Made by a program: the position numbers and the translations under genes
Shown: piece by piece, positions 1-5,641 of the stretch
How the letters are laid out: each line of letters begins with the position of its first letter
Numbering within the stretch: the stretch's first letter is position 1
Assembly (NCBI GenBank): GCA_050742535.1
Contig: JBOGIQ010000313.1
Span: forward strand, 1 to 7,240
DNA length: 7,240 nucleotides
Reading direction: 5' to 3'
Source: Gp6-AA40 sp050742535
GTDB taxonomy: Bacteria; Acidobacteriota; Vicinamibacteria; Vicinamibacterales; UBA2999
Notes under the pieces: model-generated
The model's database searches: none
Seen by the model: the letters and a program-made list of their open reading frames with translations, nothing else
What the model was told of the DNA's origin: nothing

Positions 1-1
1 C

Positions 2-799
2 CTCTCGGCGCGTGCCCCCGAACAGGGTGGCGACGAGGTGACGGCGCTGGCGCGGTCCTTCAATCAGATGGCCGATGAACTGGCCGCGCGGGCGCGAGCG
101 CTGGAGGTGTCCGATCGTACCCGCCGGCAGCTGATGGCGGATGTCTCGCACGAGCTGATGACGCCATTGACGGCGATGCGCGGCTACGTCGAAACGCTCA
201 CGATGCCTGAGGTCCAGCTCGATCCGGCGACCCGGCAGCGCTATATGAGCATCGTCACCGACGAGACGCACAGACTCGAGCAGATCATCGGCGACCTGCT
301 CGACCTGGCCCGACTCGAAGGCGGCATGACGCTGCGACGCGAACGCGCGAACGTCGAGCAGCTCTTCAATCGCGTCGCCGCGCGACACGAGCGCGAGACG
401 ACGAATCGGCGGATCGCGTTGACCACGCACGTCGATGCGGCTGCGCGATCGATCGTCGGAGACGCAGATCGGTTGGAGCAGGCGCTGCAGAATCTGGCGG
501 CGAACGCTCTTCGGCACACACCAGACGCGGGCCACGTCCGTCTGACCGCGAACCGTCACGGCGACGACGTGGTCCTCACGGTCCACGACAGCGGCCCCGG
601 CATTCCGTCAGAACACCTGCCGCTGATCTTCGACCGGTTCTACAAAGCCGACTTGTCGCGAAAGGCCGCCGGCGGCAGCGGCCTGGGGCTCTCCATCGTC
701 AAGGCGATCGTGGAGCTACACGGGGGAACGATCGGCGCGCGGAACGACAACGGTGCCGTTTTCGAGGTCCGCCTACCGTCCCAGCAAGTGGACAAGTGA
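2..799 (+). CDS. Sensor histidine kinase, C-terminal part (HAMP end, HisKA, HATPase_c); 5' end outside window
   Basis: Transmembrane-type histidine kinase that would autophosphorylate on His and pass the phosphate to a response regulator, which is not in this window. The frame is open to the window edge, so 265 residues remain and no start is assigned. Counting from the first full codon (position 2), residues 1-30 are the end of a HAMP linker (ALARSFNQMADEL). The HisKA H-box is HELMTPL with the phospho-His at codon 149-151. The HATPase_c domain follows with N-box NLAANALRHTP, G1 box DSGPGIP, F-box IFDRFYKAD and G2 box GGSGLGLSIVKAIVELHGG. All boxes needed for kinase activity are intact; the usual Arg/Lys of HELRTPL is Met here. 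The last codons and the TGA stop (785-799, encoding QVDK) lie inside CAAGTGN heptamers that continue into the gap downstream. The sensing domain and partner regulator cannot be seen, so the signal is unknown. Confidence 0.95.
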   Translation, partial: LSARAPEQGGDEVTALARSFNQMADELAARARALEVSDRTRRQLMADVSHELMTPLTAMRGYVETLTMPEVQLDPATRQRYMSIVTDETHRLEQIIGDLLDLARLEGGMTLRRERANVEQLFNRVAARHERETTNRRIALTTHVDAAARSIVGDADRLEQALQNLAANALRHTPDAGHVRLTANRHGDDVVLTVHDSGPGIPSEHLPLIFDRFYKADLSRKAAGGSGLGLSIVKAIVELHGGTIGARNDNGAVFEVRLPSQQVDK

Positions 800-907
800 C
801 ACGTCACAAGTGGCTAGTAAGTTGACGAGTGGCTCGAAGCATCCAGGTAACCACTTGAAACTTAATCACTTACTTGCCGACTTGAAACTTGCCACTTGTC
901 ACGTCGC
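785..907. repeat. Degenerate heptamer cluster (CAAGTGN / ACTTGNN) filling the gap after the kinase
   Basis: The left side has CAAGTGG (785-791), CAAGTGA (793-799) and CAAGTGG (807-813). The right side carries the complementary form ACTTGNN at 853-859, 872-878, 880-886, 887-893 and 894-900, plus the variant ACTTAAT at 860-866. Four of the right-hand units are nearly contiguous at a 7-8-base spacing. The cluster starts inside the end of the kinase gene and takes up most of the 160-bp gap before the next gene. I see no convincing ORF or RNA gene in the gap; a 61-codon frame across it is composed of repeat sequence. Confidence 0.7.
801..904. repeat. Long-range inverted repeat, 14-bp arms
   Basis: The arm ACGTCACAAGTGGC (801-814) is matched in 13 of 14 positions by the reverse complement of GCCACTTGTCACGT (891-904). 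The arms enclose 76 bases. They could pair in RNA beyond the kinase stop codon, or simply reflect heptamers present in both orientations. No T-tract follows, so it is not a standard intrinsic terminator. Confidence 0.55.
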
Positions 908-947
908 AGAGGTACGTCCGTTGCTTCCGCTGCATTAGGATTCTATT

Positions 948-952
948 GGAGG
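948..952 (+). promoter_or_regulatory. Ribosome binding site GGAGG for the PEGA protein
   Basis: GGAGG lies 7 bases before the GTG at 960. It decides the start of this gene, because the protein begins with a signal peptide directly from that GTG. Confidence 0.8.
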
Positions 953-959
953 TCCCTCA

Positions 960-1865
960 GTGCGAGCTCCCGTCTTTGTCGCCGCCGCCTCTGTGATCGC
1001 GTCGATCACGATTCTTCCGGCTCCCGCCGATGCCCAGGTTCGCGTCGCACGTCCGCGCACGGTGGTTGGCGTCCGCCCCGTTGTCGTATCGCGGCCGACG
1101 GTGTTCATCGGCGGCTACTACTATCCGACGTTCTATCGCGCGTCGCTGTGGTACGACCCGTGGGGACCTGGATACTTCGGTTACGGCGCGTATCCGTACT
1201 ACTACCAGTACCCGATCTACGGACCGCGCCGGTACGACGCGAGCGGATCGGTGCGGGTGCAGGTGTCGCCCCGACAATCCGAGGTCTTCGTCGACGGGTA
1301 CTTCGCCGGAACGGCTGACGACTTCGACGGCGTCTTCCAGCGGCTGAACATCGAGCCGGGCGAGCACGAGATCGTCATTTACCTCGAAGGACACCGGCCG
1401 TTCTCGCAGCGGTTCTATCTGCAGCCGGGCAAGTCGTTCAACATCAGGCACACGATGGAACCACTCGGTCCGGGCGAAGCTGCACCGCCACGGCCGCAGA
1501 CCGCTCCGTTGCCGGGCCGCGCCGGAGGACCACGGTACGATAACGGTGGACCGGTTGGCCCACCCGAGGCCCGAGGTGCGGGTGCCGGACGCGGAGCCGG
1601 CGGCGGACGAGGGCGGCAGGGCGGTCCGGCGGTCGCGGAGGGCTTTGGATCGCTGTCGCTCCGTGTTCAGCCGGCCGACGCGCAGGTGCTGATCGACGGA
1701 GAGGTGTGGCAGGGATCACTCGAGGGCGAGCGGCTGGTCATCCAGCTCGGTGCGGGAACGCATCACGTCGAGATTCGCAAGGACGGCTACCGGAACTACC
1801 GGACGGACATTCCGATCGGCAATGGACAGGTCCGAACGCTGAACGTCGCGCTCACGAAACAGTAG
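960..1865 (+). CDS. Secreted protein with two PEGA domains and a Tyr-rich segment
   Basis: A 301-residue exported protein of unknown exact role. Residues 1-25 form a signal peptide with a likely cleavage at ADA/Q. Residues 51-92 are very rich in Tyr, Gly and Pro. Two PEGA domains follow, at about 97-166 (core SEVFVDGYFAGTADD, then EPGEHEIVIYLEGHRP) and 231-299 (core AQVLIDGEVWQG, then GAGTHHVEIRKDGYRNY). A Gly/Pro/Arg-rich flexible linker (about 171-228) separates them. PEGA domains are small beta-sandwiches found in bacterial surface and S-layer-like proteins; binding to cell wall or protein partners is only an inference. The GTG start is supported by GGAGG 7 bases upstream and by the signal peptide. 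It probably has its own promoter, since the repeat-filled gap separates it from the kinase. A hairpin follows its stop at 1909-1944. Confidence 0.9.
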   Translation: MRAPVFVAAASVIASITILPAPADAQVRVARPRTVVGVRPVVVSRPTVFIGGYYYPTFYRASLWYDPWGPGYFGYGAYPYYYQYPIYGPRRYDASGSVRVQVSPRQSEVFVDGYFAGTADDFDGVFQRLNIEPGEHEIVIYLEGHRPFSQRFYLQPGKSFNIRHTMEPLGPGEAAPPRPQTAPLPGRAGGPRYDNGGPVGPPEARGAGAGRGAGGGRGRQGGPAVAEGFGSLSLRVQPADAQVLIDGEVWQGSLEGERLVIQLGAGTHHVEIRKDGYRNYRTDIPIGNGQVRTLNVALTKQ

Positions 1866-1908
1866 GTGCGCGCGCATTTCGCAAAAAGCACGGCAACCGA
1901 TTGAACGT

Positions 1909-1944
1909 TGCCATGTGCCCTCCGAACTGAAAGGGCACGTGGTA
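1909..1944 (+). other. 13-bp hairpin between the PEGA gene and the MFS exporter (terminator or operator)
   Basis: The left arm TGCCATGTGCCCT (1909-1921) pairs with the right arm AGGGCACGTGGTA (1932-1944) over 13 positions, two of them G-U wobbles in RNA, around a 10-base loop. It sits 43 bases after the PEGA stop codon and ends 10 bases before the ATG of the exporter. There is no T-tract after the right arm, so a classic intrinsic terminator is not shown. A repressor site or a 5'-UTR structure controlling exporter translation is equally possible. Confidence 0.6.
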
Positions 1945-1954
1945 CCCTGATCGG

Positions 1955-3478
1955 ATGCGTGACGCGTCGGGGAACCTGGCAATCAGCCTGAAGCGACGAC
2001 GATGGATTACTTCCGGGCTGCTGCTGGGAATGTCGCTCGGCGCGCTCGAAGCAACGGTCGTCAGCACGGCAATGCCGACGGTCGTGTCCACGCTCGGCGG
2101 CCTGGAACACTACAGCTGGGTCTTCTCCGCCTACCTGCTGACGTCAACCGCCTGCGTTCCAATCTGGGGACGCCTCTCGGACTTGTACGGCCGCCGCAGG
2201 ATGTACCTGATCGGCGTTGCGATCTTCCTCGTCGGTTCACTGCTGTCGGGCGCGTCGAGGACGATGGTCGAGCTGATCCTGTCGCGGGCGATTCAGGGCC
2301 TCGGCGCCGGCTGCATCATCCCGCTCAGCATGACGATCGTCGGCGAGCTGTATACGCTCGCGGAGCGGCCGCGCACACAGGCGCTCTTCAGCGGCGTCTG
2401 GGGCGTGGCCTCGATTGCCGGACCGCTGGTCGGCGGATACGTCACCGACTATTTGAACTGGCGCTGGGTCTTCTTTCTGAACCTACCGTTCGGACTGCTC
2501 TGCGCCTCCGTCATCGCGTCCGCCTATCCGCCCTCGCGCCGCGTCGCGTCCGTGCAGGTCGACTGGATGGGCGCCGCGCTGTTGTTCACCGGCATCAGTA
2601 CGCTGCTCATCGCGCTCGGCGACGAGACGCCGGGCGGCGCGTGGGTGTGGGTCGCCGCCACCGTCGTCTTCCTGGGCGCGTTTCTGGCCGTCGAGCGGCA
2701 GGCGCCCGAACCGATCCTTCCGCTGGATCTGTTTCACGTCCCGGTGATCGCCCGATCGCTCGCGGTGGTCTTCCTCGTCGGCGTCGCGCTGTTTGGCGCC
2801 ATCGCGTTCATCCCGCTGTTCGTCCAGGCCGTCCGCGGCGGAACGGCCACGGAAGCGGGTCAGGCGATCACGCCGCTGTTTCTCGGCTGGGTCGTCATGT
2901 CGATCGTCGGCGCGCGGGCGACGGTGCTGCTCGGCTACCGGACGGTGTCGATTGCCGGCAGCGTGCTGATGACGATCGGGTTCTTCGGCCTGACGCTGGT
3001 GGACAGCGACTCGGCCGGGTGGGTCCTGATCACCAGCTGCACCGTGATCGGCGCCGGCATGGGAACGCAGATGCTGTCGCTGCTGTTAGCGGTTCAGCAC
3101 GGCGTCGATCGCTCGCGTCTGGGAATCGCCACGGCGCTCAACCAGTTCTCGCGCAGCGTCGGCGCGGCGATCGGCGTGGCCGCAATGGGCGCCATCCTCG
3201 CCCGCGGCGTCAGCGGTATCAATCTCCCCGGCGGGGCGGATGCGCTGGCGGTCAACGACGCGGCGCTGTCCGCGCCAGTGCGCGCGCAGTTTGCCGCAGC
3301 ACTTCACCGCGTGTTCCTCGGCGGCGCGGTCGTATCGGCGGCGGGCCTGATCGCCACGCTGTTCCTGCCGGCGATCAGCTTCTCTCGTGGTGTCCCCGGC
3401 GCCGCCGGCGAGCAGATGCTGCAGGCGGAGATGACGAACCTGGAGCCGGAGGACGAGCCCGTAGCGGTGCCTGACTAG
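1955..3478 (+). CDS. MFS transporter, DHA2 (EmrB/QacA-type) drug exporter family, 14 predicted helices
   Basis: A 507-residue inner-membrane protein, the usual length for DHA2 proton-driven exporters. Helix 1 (about 19-45) carries the D1-like motif LEATVVSTAMPTV, with Glu where many relatives have Asp. Motif A GRLSDLYGRRR is at 72-82, motif B RAIQGLGAG at 111-119, and the antiporter motif C GVASIAGPLVGG at 150-161, followed by NWRWVFFLNLPFG. Further hydrophobic segments continue to about 471, with the late motif NQFSRSVGAAIG at 396-407 and a charged C-terminal tail. The substrate cannot be read from sequence; drugs or other toxic organic compounds are typical for the family. No other in-frame start exists between the ATG and the upstream stop at 1928. 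The Shine-Dalgarno match is weak, and the hairpin at 1909-1944 occupies the leader. The TAG stop is the first three bases of a TAGTTGG tandem repeat. Confidence 0.93.
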   Translation: MRDASGNLAISLKRRRWITSGLLLGMSLGALEATVVSTAMPTVVSTLGGLEHYSWVFSAYLLTSTACVPIWGRLSDLYGRRRMYLIGVAIFLVGSLLSGASRTMVELILSRAIQGLGAGCIIPLSMTIVGELYTLAERPRTQALFSGVWGVASIAGPLVGGYVTDYLNWRWVFFLNLPFGLLCASVIASAYPPSRRVASVQVDWMGAALLFTGISTLLIALGDETPGGAWVWVAATVVFLGAFLAVERQAPEPILPLDLFHVPVIARSLAVVFLVGVALFGAIAFIPLFVQAVRGGTATEAGQAITPLFLGWVVMSIVGARATVLLGYRTVSIAGSVLMTIGFFGLTLVDSDSAGWVLITSCTVIGAGMGTQMLSLLLAVQHGVDRSRLGIATALNQFSRSVGAAIGVAAMGAILARGVSGINLPGGADALAVNDAALSAPVRAQFAAALHRVFLGGAVVSAAGLIATLFLPAISFSRGVPGAAGEQMLQAEMTNLEPEDEPVAVPD

Positions 3479-3503
3479 TTGGTAGTTGGTAGTTGGTAGT
3501 TGG
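3476..3503 (+). repeat. Tandem heptamer TAGTTGG, four perfect units
   Basis: Four exact TAGTTGG units run from 3476 to 3503, followed by a degraded copy (TAGTTCG, 3505-3511). The first unit supplies the TAG stop of the exporter. The array fills nearly all of the 36 bases between two convergent genes. The same heptamer recurs three times at 6095-6115 and once, on the minus strand, at 4773-4779. Confidence 0.9.
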
Positions 3504-3514
3504 ATAGTTCGAAG

Positions 3515-4348
3515 TCAGTCGGGCGTCGGCCAATCAACTGAATCGATCACCAGCACCTCGTAGGGAGCGGTCCGCGGCTCGAGCTTCAGTCCCAGTTGCT
3601 CTTCGACAGCCGTGAGAATCGAGGGATGAGTCGCGTTTGGTGCATTCGCGAATACCAGCGTCCACTCAACGTTGCCGGTGAGGCCGGTCTCGTCGAACAG
3701 AGGTCGGTCGACAAAGCCCTGAATCTGGCGGGCGATCTCGGCTGCGGGCCCGGCGTCCCGCAGCACGGTGACGCCGGGTTGGCGCGGCAGATCGCCGGTG
3801 TAGCAGAGCGGTGTGCCGTTGCGGTGGCGGGGCTGAGGAAGAGTGGGATTGCTTCTGATCGCCGTCCGCCACGCGGCGCAGCTCTGCTGCGTCGGCGACA
3901 GGTCCGGCCCGAGCCGGCCTTTGCGCATCACCGTCAGTGCATACATCGGCGTCATTCGCGTTTCCCGGTGAGCGCGAAGCTTGAACCGATCCATCAGGAG
4001 TTTCTGCAGCATGAGCCGCTGCGTGCCCGGCGGGGCATCGTCAGGCGGCTTCGCCTGCACGTCGAACTTCGGCGCGGCCAGAAGGTCTCGCTCCAGGAGC
4101 GGATGGTTTGCAGCGACGACGAGCGAAAAACCGCCGACTTGGTACGCGTGCGTAATGAGCACGCGGAGCGGCGCATTGGTGATGGTCACCTGCCCGGAAT
4201 CGGGAATGCGGGCGGTACCGCGAGACGTCCCGCTCGTGTTCCGCCGTACTGAAGCCACCTCGAAGGCCGGCGCGGCCGGCGGCGATTGGGCGTGCGTGGC
4301 CGTAATCGCCAGGACCAGCGAGGTGACCGACCAGAAACGCAACGCCAT
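3515..4348 (-). CDS. TIGR03435 family secreted protein
   Basis: A 277-residue exported protein of the soil-associated TIGR03435 family, which is greatly expanded in Acidobacteriota and has no established biochemical role. Residues 1-20 are a signal peptide ending THA/Q. Family hallmarks in order: FEVASVRRN (29-37), TNAPLRVLITHAYQ (57-70), FDVQAK (95-100), LLMDRFKLRAHRET (117-130) with MYALTVMRKG, VDRPLFDETGLTGNVEW (213-229), and EEQLGLKLEPRTAPYEVLVI (249-268). The chosen ATG (4348) is preceded by GGTGGAGG and begins the signal peptide directly. A second candidate ATG at 4387 overlaps the stop of the upstream Cys-rich peptide gene as TGATG and would add 13 residues. The in-frame extension further upstream to 4483 overlaps the peptide gene, is Arg-rich and looks non-coding. 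The gene is probably the distal member of a two-gene operon and converges on the MFS gene. Confidence 0.92.
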   Translation of the reverse strand: MALRFWSVTSLVLAITATHAQSPPAAPAFEVASVRRNTSGTSRGTARIPDSGQVTITNAPLRVLITHAYQVGGFSLVVAANHPLLERDLLAAPKFDVQAKPPDDAPPGTQRLMLQKLLMDRFKLRAHRETRMTPMYALTVMRKGRLGPDLSPTQQSCAAWRTAIRSNPTLPQPRHRNGTPLCYTGDLPRQPGVTVLRDAGPAAEIARQIQGFVDRPLFDETGLTGNVEWTLVFANAPNATHPSILTAVEEQLGLKLEPRTAPYEVLVIDSVDWPTPD

Positions 4349-4352
4349 CGCG

Positions 4353-4357
4353 CCTCC
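4353..4357 (-). promoter_or_regulatory. Ribosome binding site GGAGG for the TIGR03435 gene
   Basis: On the minus strand GGTGGAGG precedes the ATG at 4348, with GGAGG four bases from the start. It favours this start over the ATG at 4387, although the spacing is slightly short. Confidence 0.6.
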
Positions 4358-4386
4358 ACCACTGCCGACGGCAATACGAGTGGACA

Positions 4387-4617
4387 TCAAGAGGGGGGGC
4401 CGCAGGTGCAAACGCCACTGACGTCGTCCCACCCGTCGAACGCACACATTGGTCCGCACTCGACCTCGCCGTGTTCGTCGCAAAAGGACTGATCGGGCTC
4501 AGACCAGCTTTCGCAACCATCTGCACGAGCGGGCTGTGGCTGCACGACGAACAGACAAATCACCACGAGTCCCTTGACCCGGGAACTGACGCTGACAACC
4601 GATCGTAAGAGTTTCAT
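4387..4617 (-). CDS. Small secreted six-cysteine peptide, unknown function
   Basis: A 76-residue protein that I do not recognise. Residues 1-32 look like a signal peptide: basic start MKLLRSVV, hydrophobic core KGLVVICLFVV, and cleavage near ARA/D. The mature part is about 44 residues and acidic, with Cys at 35, 46, 54, 58, 70 and 72 (spacing C-x10-C-x7-C-x3-C-x11-C-x1-C), plus three Asp-rich or Glu-rich stretches and a GPPS end. Six Cys suggest three disulfides after export. GAGGAGG lies upstream; the second of two adjacent ATGs (4617) has the better spacing (5 bases). The frame stays open upstream to 4713, but that part lacks coding character. Its TGA overlaps an ATG of the TIGR03435 frame, which suggests co-translation. 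Support for this as a real gene is the strong ribosome site, signal peptide, Cys pattern and operon position; there is no homology evidence. Confidence 0.72.
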   Translation of the reverse strand: MKLLRSVVSVSSRVKGLVVICLFVVQPQPARADGCESWSEPDQSFCDEHGEVECGPMCAFDGWDDVSGVCTCGPPS

Positions 4618-4622
4618 CATGA

Positions 4623-4627
4623 CCTCC
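4623..4627 (-). promoter_or_regulatory. Ribosome binding site GGAGG for the Cys-rich peptide
   Basis: GAGGAGG on the minus strand lies 2 bases before the ATG at 4620 and 5 bases before the ATG at 4617, so the second ATG is the likelier start. Confidence 0.65.
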
Positions 4628-4772
4628 TCGCGCTGCGCCTGACGCGGGTGCGGCACACGCCTGCGCGCTGACCAGGCCACGTATATTCGACTCATCGCGC
4701 CACAAGAAGACACGTACTGCCGTACTCCCTCAGGTCAACCCCGCGGCGGTCGGCTCCGCGCCACTATCCTAC

Positions 4773-4779
4773 CCAACTA
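4773..4779 (-). repeat. Single TAGTTGG heptamer supplying a stop codon
   Basis: On the minus strand TAGTTGG begins exactly at the TAG stop of the gene at 4777-5637 and is followed by the degraded copies GTAGGA and TAGTGG. The rest of the 159-bp gap (4618-4776) holds the ribosome site of the Cys-rich peptide and a TTGACC element at 4733-4738 (minus strand) that resembles a -35 box but has no good -10 partner. Nothing else is convincing there. Confidence 0.55.
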
Positions 4780-5637
4780 GTTGCCTGGCTTCCGCAGAAA
4801 CGTTGCCGGATCGACGAGCAGCTTCTCGTACAACTTCGGATCGAGATTGTTCTCCAGACAGGAGTACTCGCGCAGACGCGCCCCCTCGCGCAGCATCAGC
4901 GTATTGCGCTGCGTGAACGGCTTCGTCAGCACCTTCGGATCCTCGATCAGCACCTCGTAATCGAGCCGGCCGCGATCGACGCGCGTGTAGCGCTCGACCA
5001 GGTGCAGCGCGTCGCTGTGCACGAACCCGTTGCCAAGCCAGCCGCCGGCCTTGAAGTTCGTGACGTCAACCACCAGCGTGTCCTTGTCCCAGCGCGCGAC
5101 GGAGTCGCCGAGGAAGCTGGGCTCGGCGTCGTCGGGATGCGATGCGCCGATCGGGATGGTCCGGAACGACCAGAAGTATTCGTAGAGGATGACCAGCTTC
5201 TTCGGCGTGTGCACGAACTCGATCGGAAACAGACTGACAGGCGTCATGCGCGGCGACGCCTGCGGCAGGCAGTGCGCCGCCGGATCGTCCACGGATCGCC
5301 GGTTGAGGATCGCCTGGGCGCGCTGCAAGGCTTCGGGCCGGAACGGAATCCGTTCGCGCTGCGCGACGTTGACGCCGGCGCTCGGCTGCGGACTCTGCGC
5401 GGGCTGGCCCGGCACGTCGCCCGGCACCTGGGCGTCCCACTCGGGCCCGCGCCGGTTGCTGGCCTGGTAGACGCCGGTCAGATCCGGCTTGCCGTCGCTG
5501 AGACGCGGCGTGGGTTGGACCTTCTGGCGCTGCGGGTCCGCCTGAAGGCGGGTTTCCAGGTCCGCCTGAAGGCGGACACTACGTGGCATCAGGGACGTCG
5601 ATACGACGACGAGGGCGAACAGAACGGCGCGCTTCAC
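4777..5637 (-). CDS. Uncharacterised exported protein, usual neighbour of DUF6152
   Basis: A 286-residue protein of a family common in Acidobacteriota and, as far as I recall, often encoded beside DUF6152; no function is established. The chosen start is GTG at 5637, 4 nt after the DUF6152 stop, with GGGGAAG about 7 bases upstream inside the DUF6152 gene. It gives a hydrophobic signal segment (VKRAVLFALVVVSTSL, 1-16). The frame extends upstream to 5709, but that part overlaps DUF6152. Residues 21-36 are two copies of an eight-residue unit with RLQAD, encoded by a palindromic DNA repeat. The family domain begins at PRLSDGKPDLTGVYQ (44-58). It continues with RIPFRPEAL (96-104), DDPAAHCLPQASPRM (117-131), LVILYEYFWSFRTIPI (148-163), GDSVARWDKDTLVVDVTNF (177-195), DALHLVERYTRVDRGRLDYEV (209-229) and LREYSCLENN (255-264). 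Two Cys (123, 260) could form a disulfide. The TAG stop lies in a TAGTTGG heptamer. Confidence 0.85.
   Translation of the reverse strand: MKRAVLFALVVVSTSLMPRSVRLQADLETRLQADPQRQKVQPTPRLSDGKPDLTGVYQASNRRGPEWDAQVPGDVPGQPAQSPQPSAGVNVAQRERIPFRPEALQRAQAILNRRSVDDPAAHCLPQASPRMTPVSLFPIEFVHTPKKLVILYEYFWSFRTIPIGASHPDDAEPSFLGDSVARWDKDTLVVDVTNFKAGGWLGNGFVHSDALHLVERYTRVDRGRLDYEVLIEDPKVLTKPFTQRNTLMLREGARLREYSCLENNLDPKLYEKLLVDPATFLRKPGN
5536..5577. repeat. Two palindromic repeat copies inside a coding region (encode RLQAD twice)
   Basis: The 16-mer GTCCGCCTGAAGGCGG occurs at 5536-5551 and again at 5560-5575, exactly 24 bases apart (eight codons). The second copy is a perfect 7-bp hairpin (GTCCGCC, loop TGAA, GGCGGAC, 5560-5577); the first has one wobble position. 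The TGAA/TTCA loop and GC stem resemble the intergenic hairpin at 6119-6140. The copies lie between the signal segment and the conserved domain of the host protein, where extra residues would be tolerated. Confidence 0.8.
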
Positions 5638-5641
5638 GGCC

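Noticed and set aside
753..938. 61-codon frame across the gap after the kinase
   Set aside because: Begins inside the kinase and is mostly built from heptamer repeats; no ribosome site or recognisable feature.
2002..3474. 490-codon open frame overlapping the MFS gene
   Set aside because: Same strand, other frame; its product is Arg/Gly/Ala-rich with no domain, while the overlapping frame encodes all MFS motifs. Typical of GC-rich DNA.
3476..3503. TAGTTGG array as a CRISPR or attachment site
   Set aside because: The units are 7 bases with no spacers, and there is no integrase, cas gene or target duplication nearby.
3596..4252. 218-codon plus-strand frame opposite the TIGR03435 gene
   Set aside because: No domain or ribosome site; the minus strand carries the complete TIGR03435 signature.
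4388..4483. N-terminal extension of the TIGR03435 protein to 4483
   Set aside because: Arg-rich, overlaps the Cys-rich peptide gene, and lies before a clear internal signal peptide with its own ribosome site.
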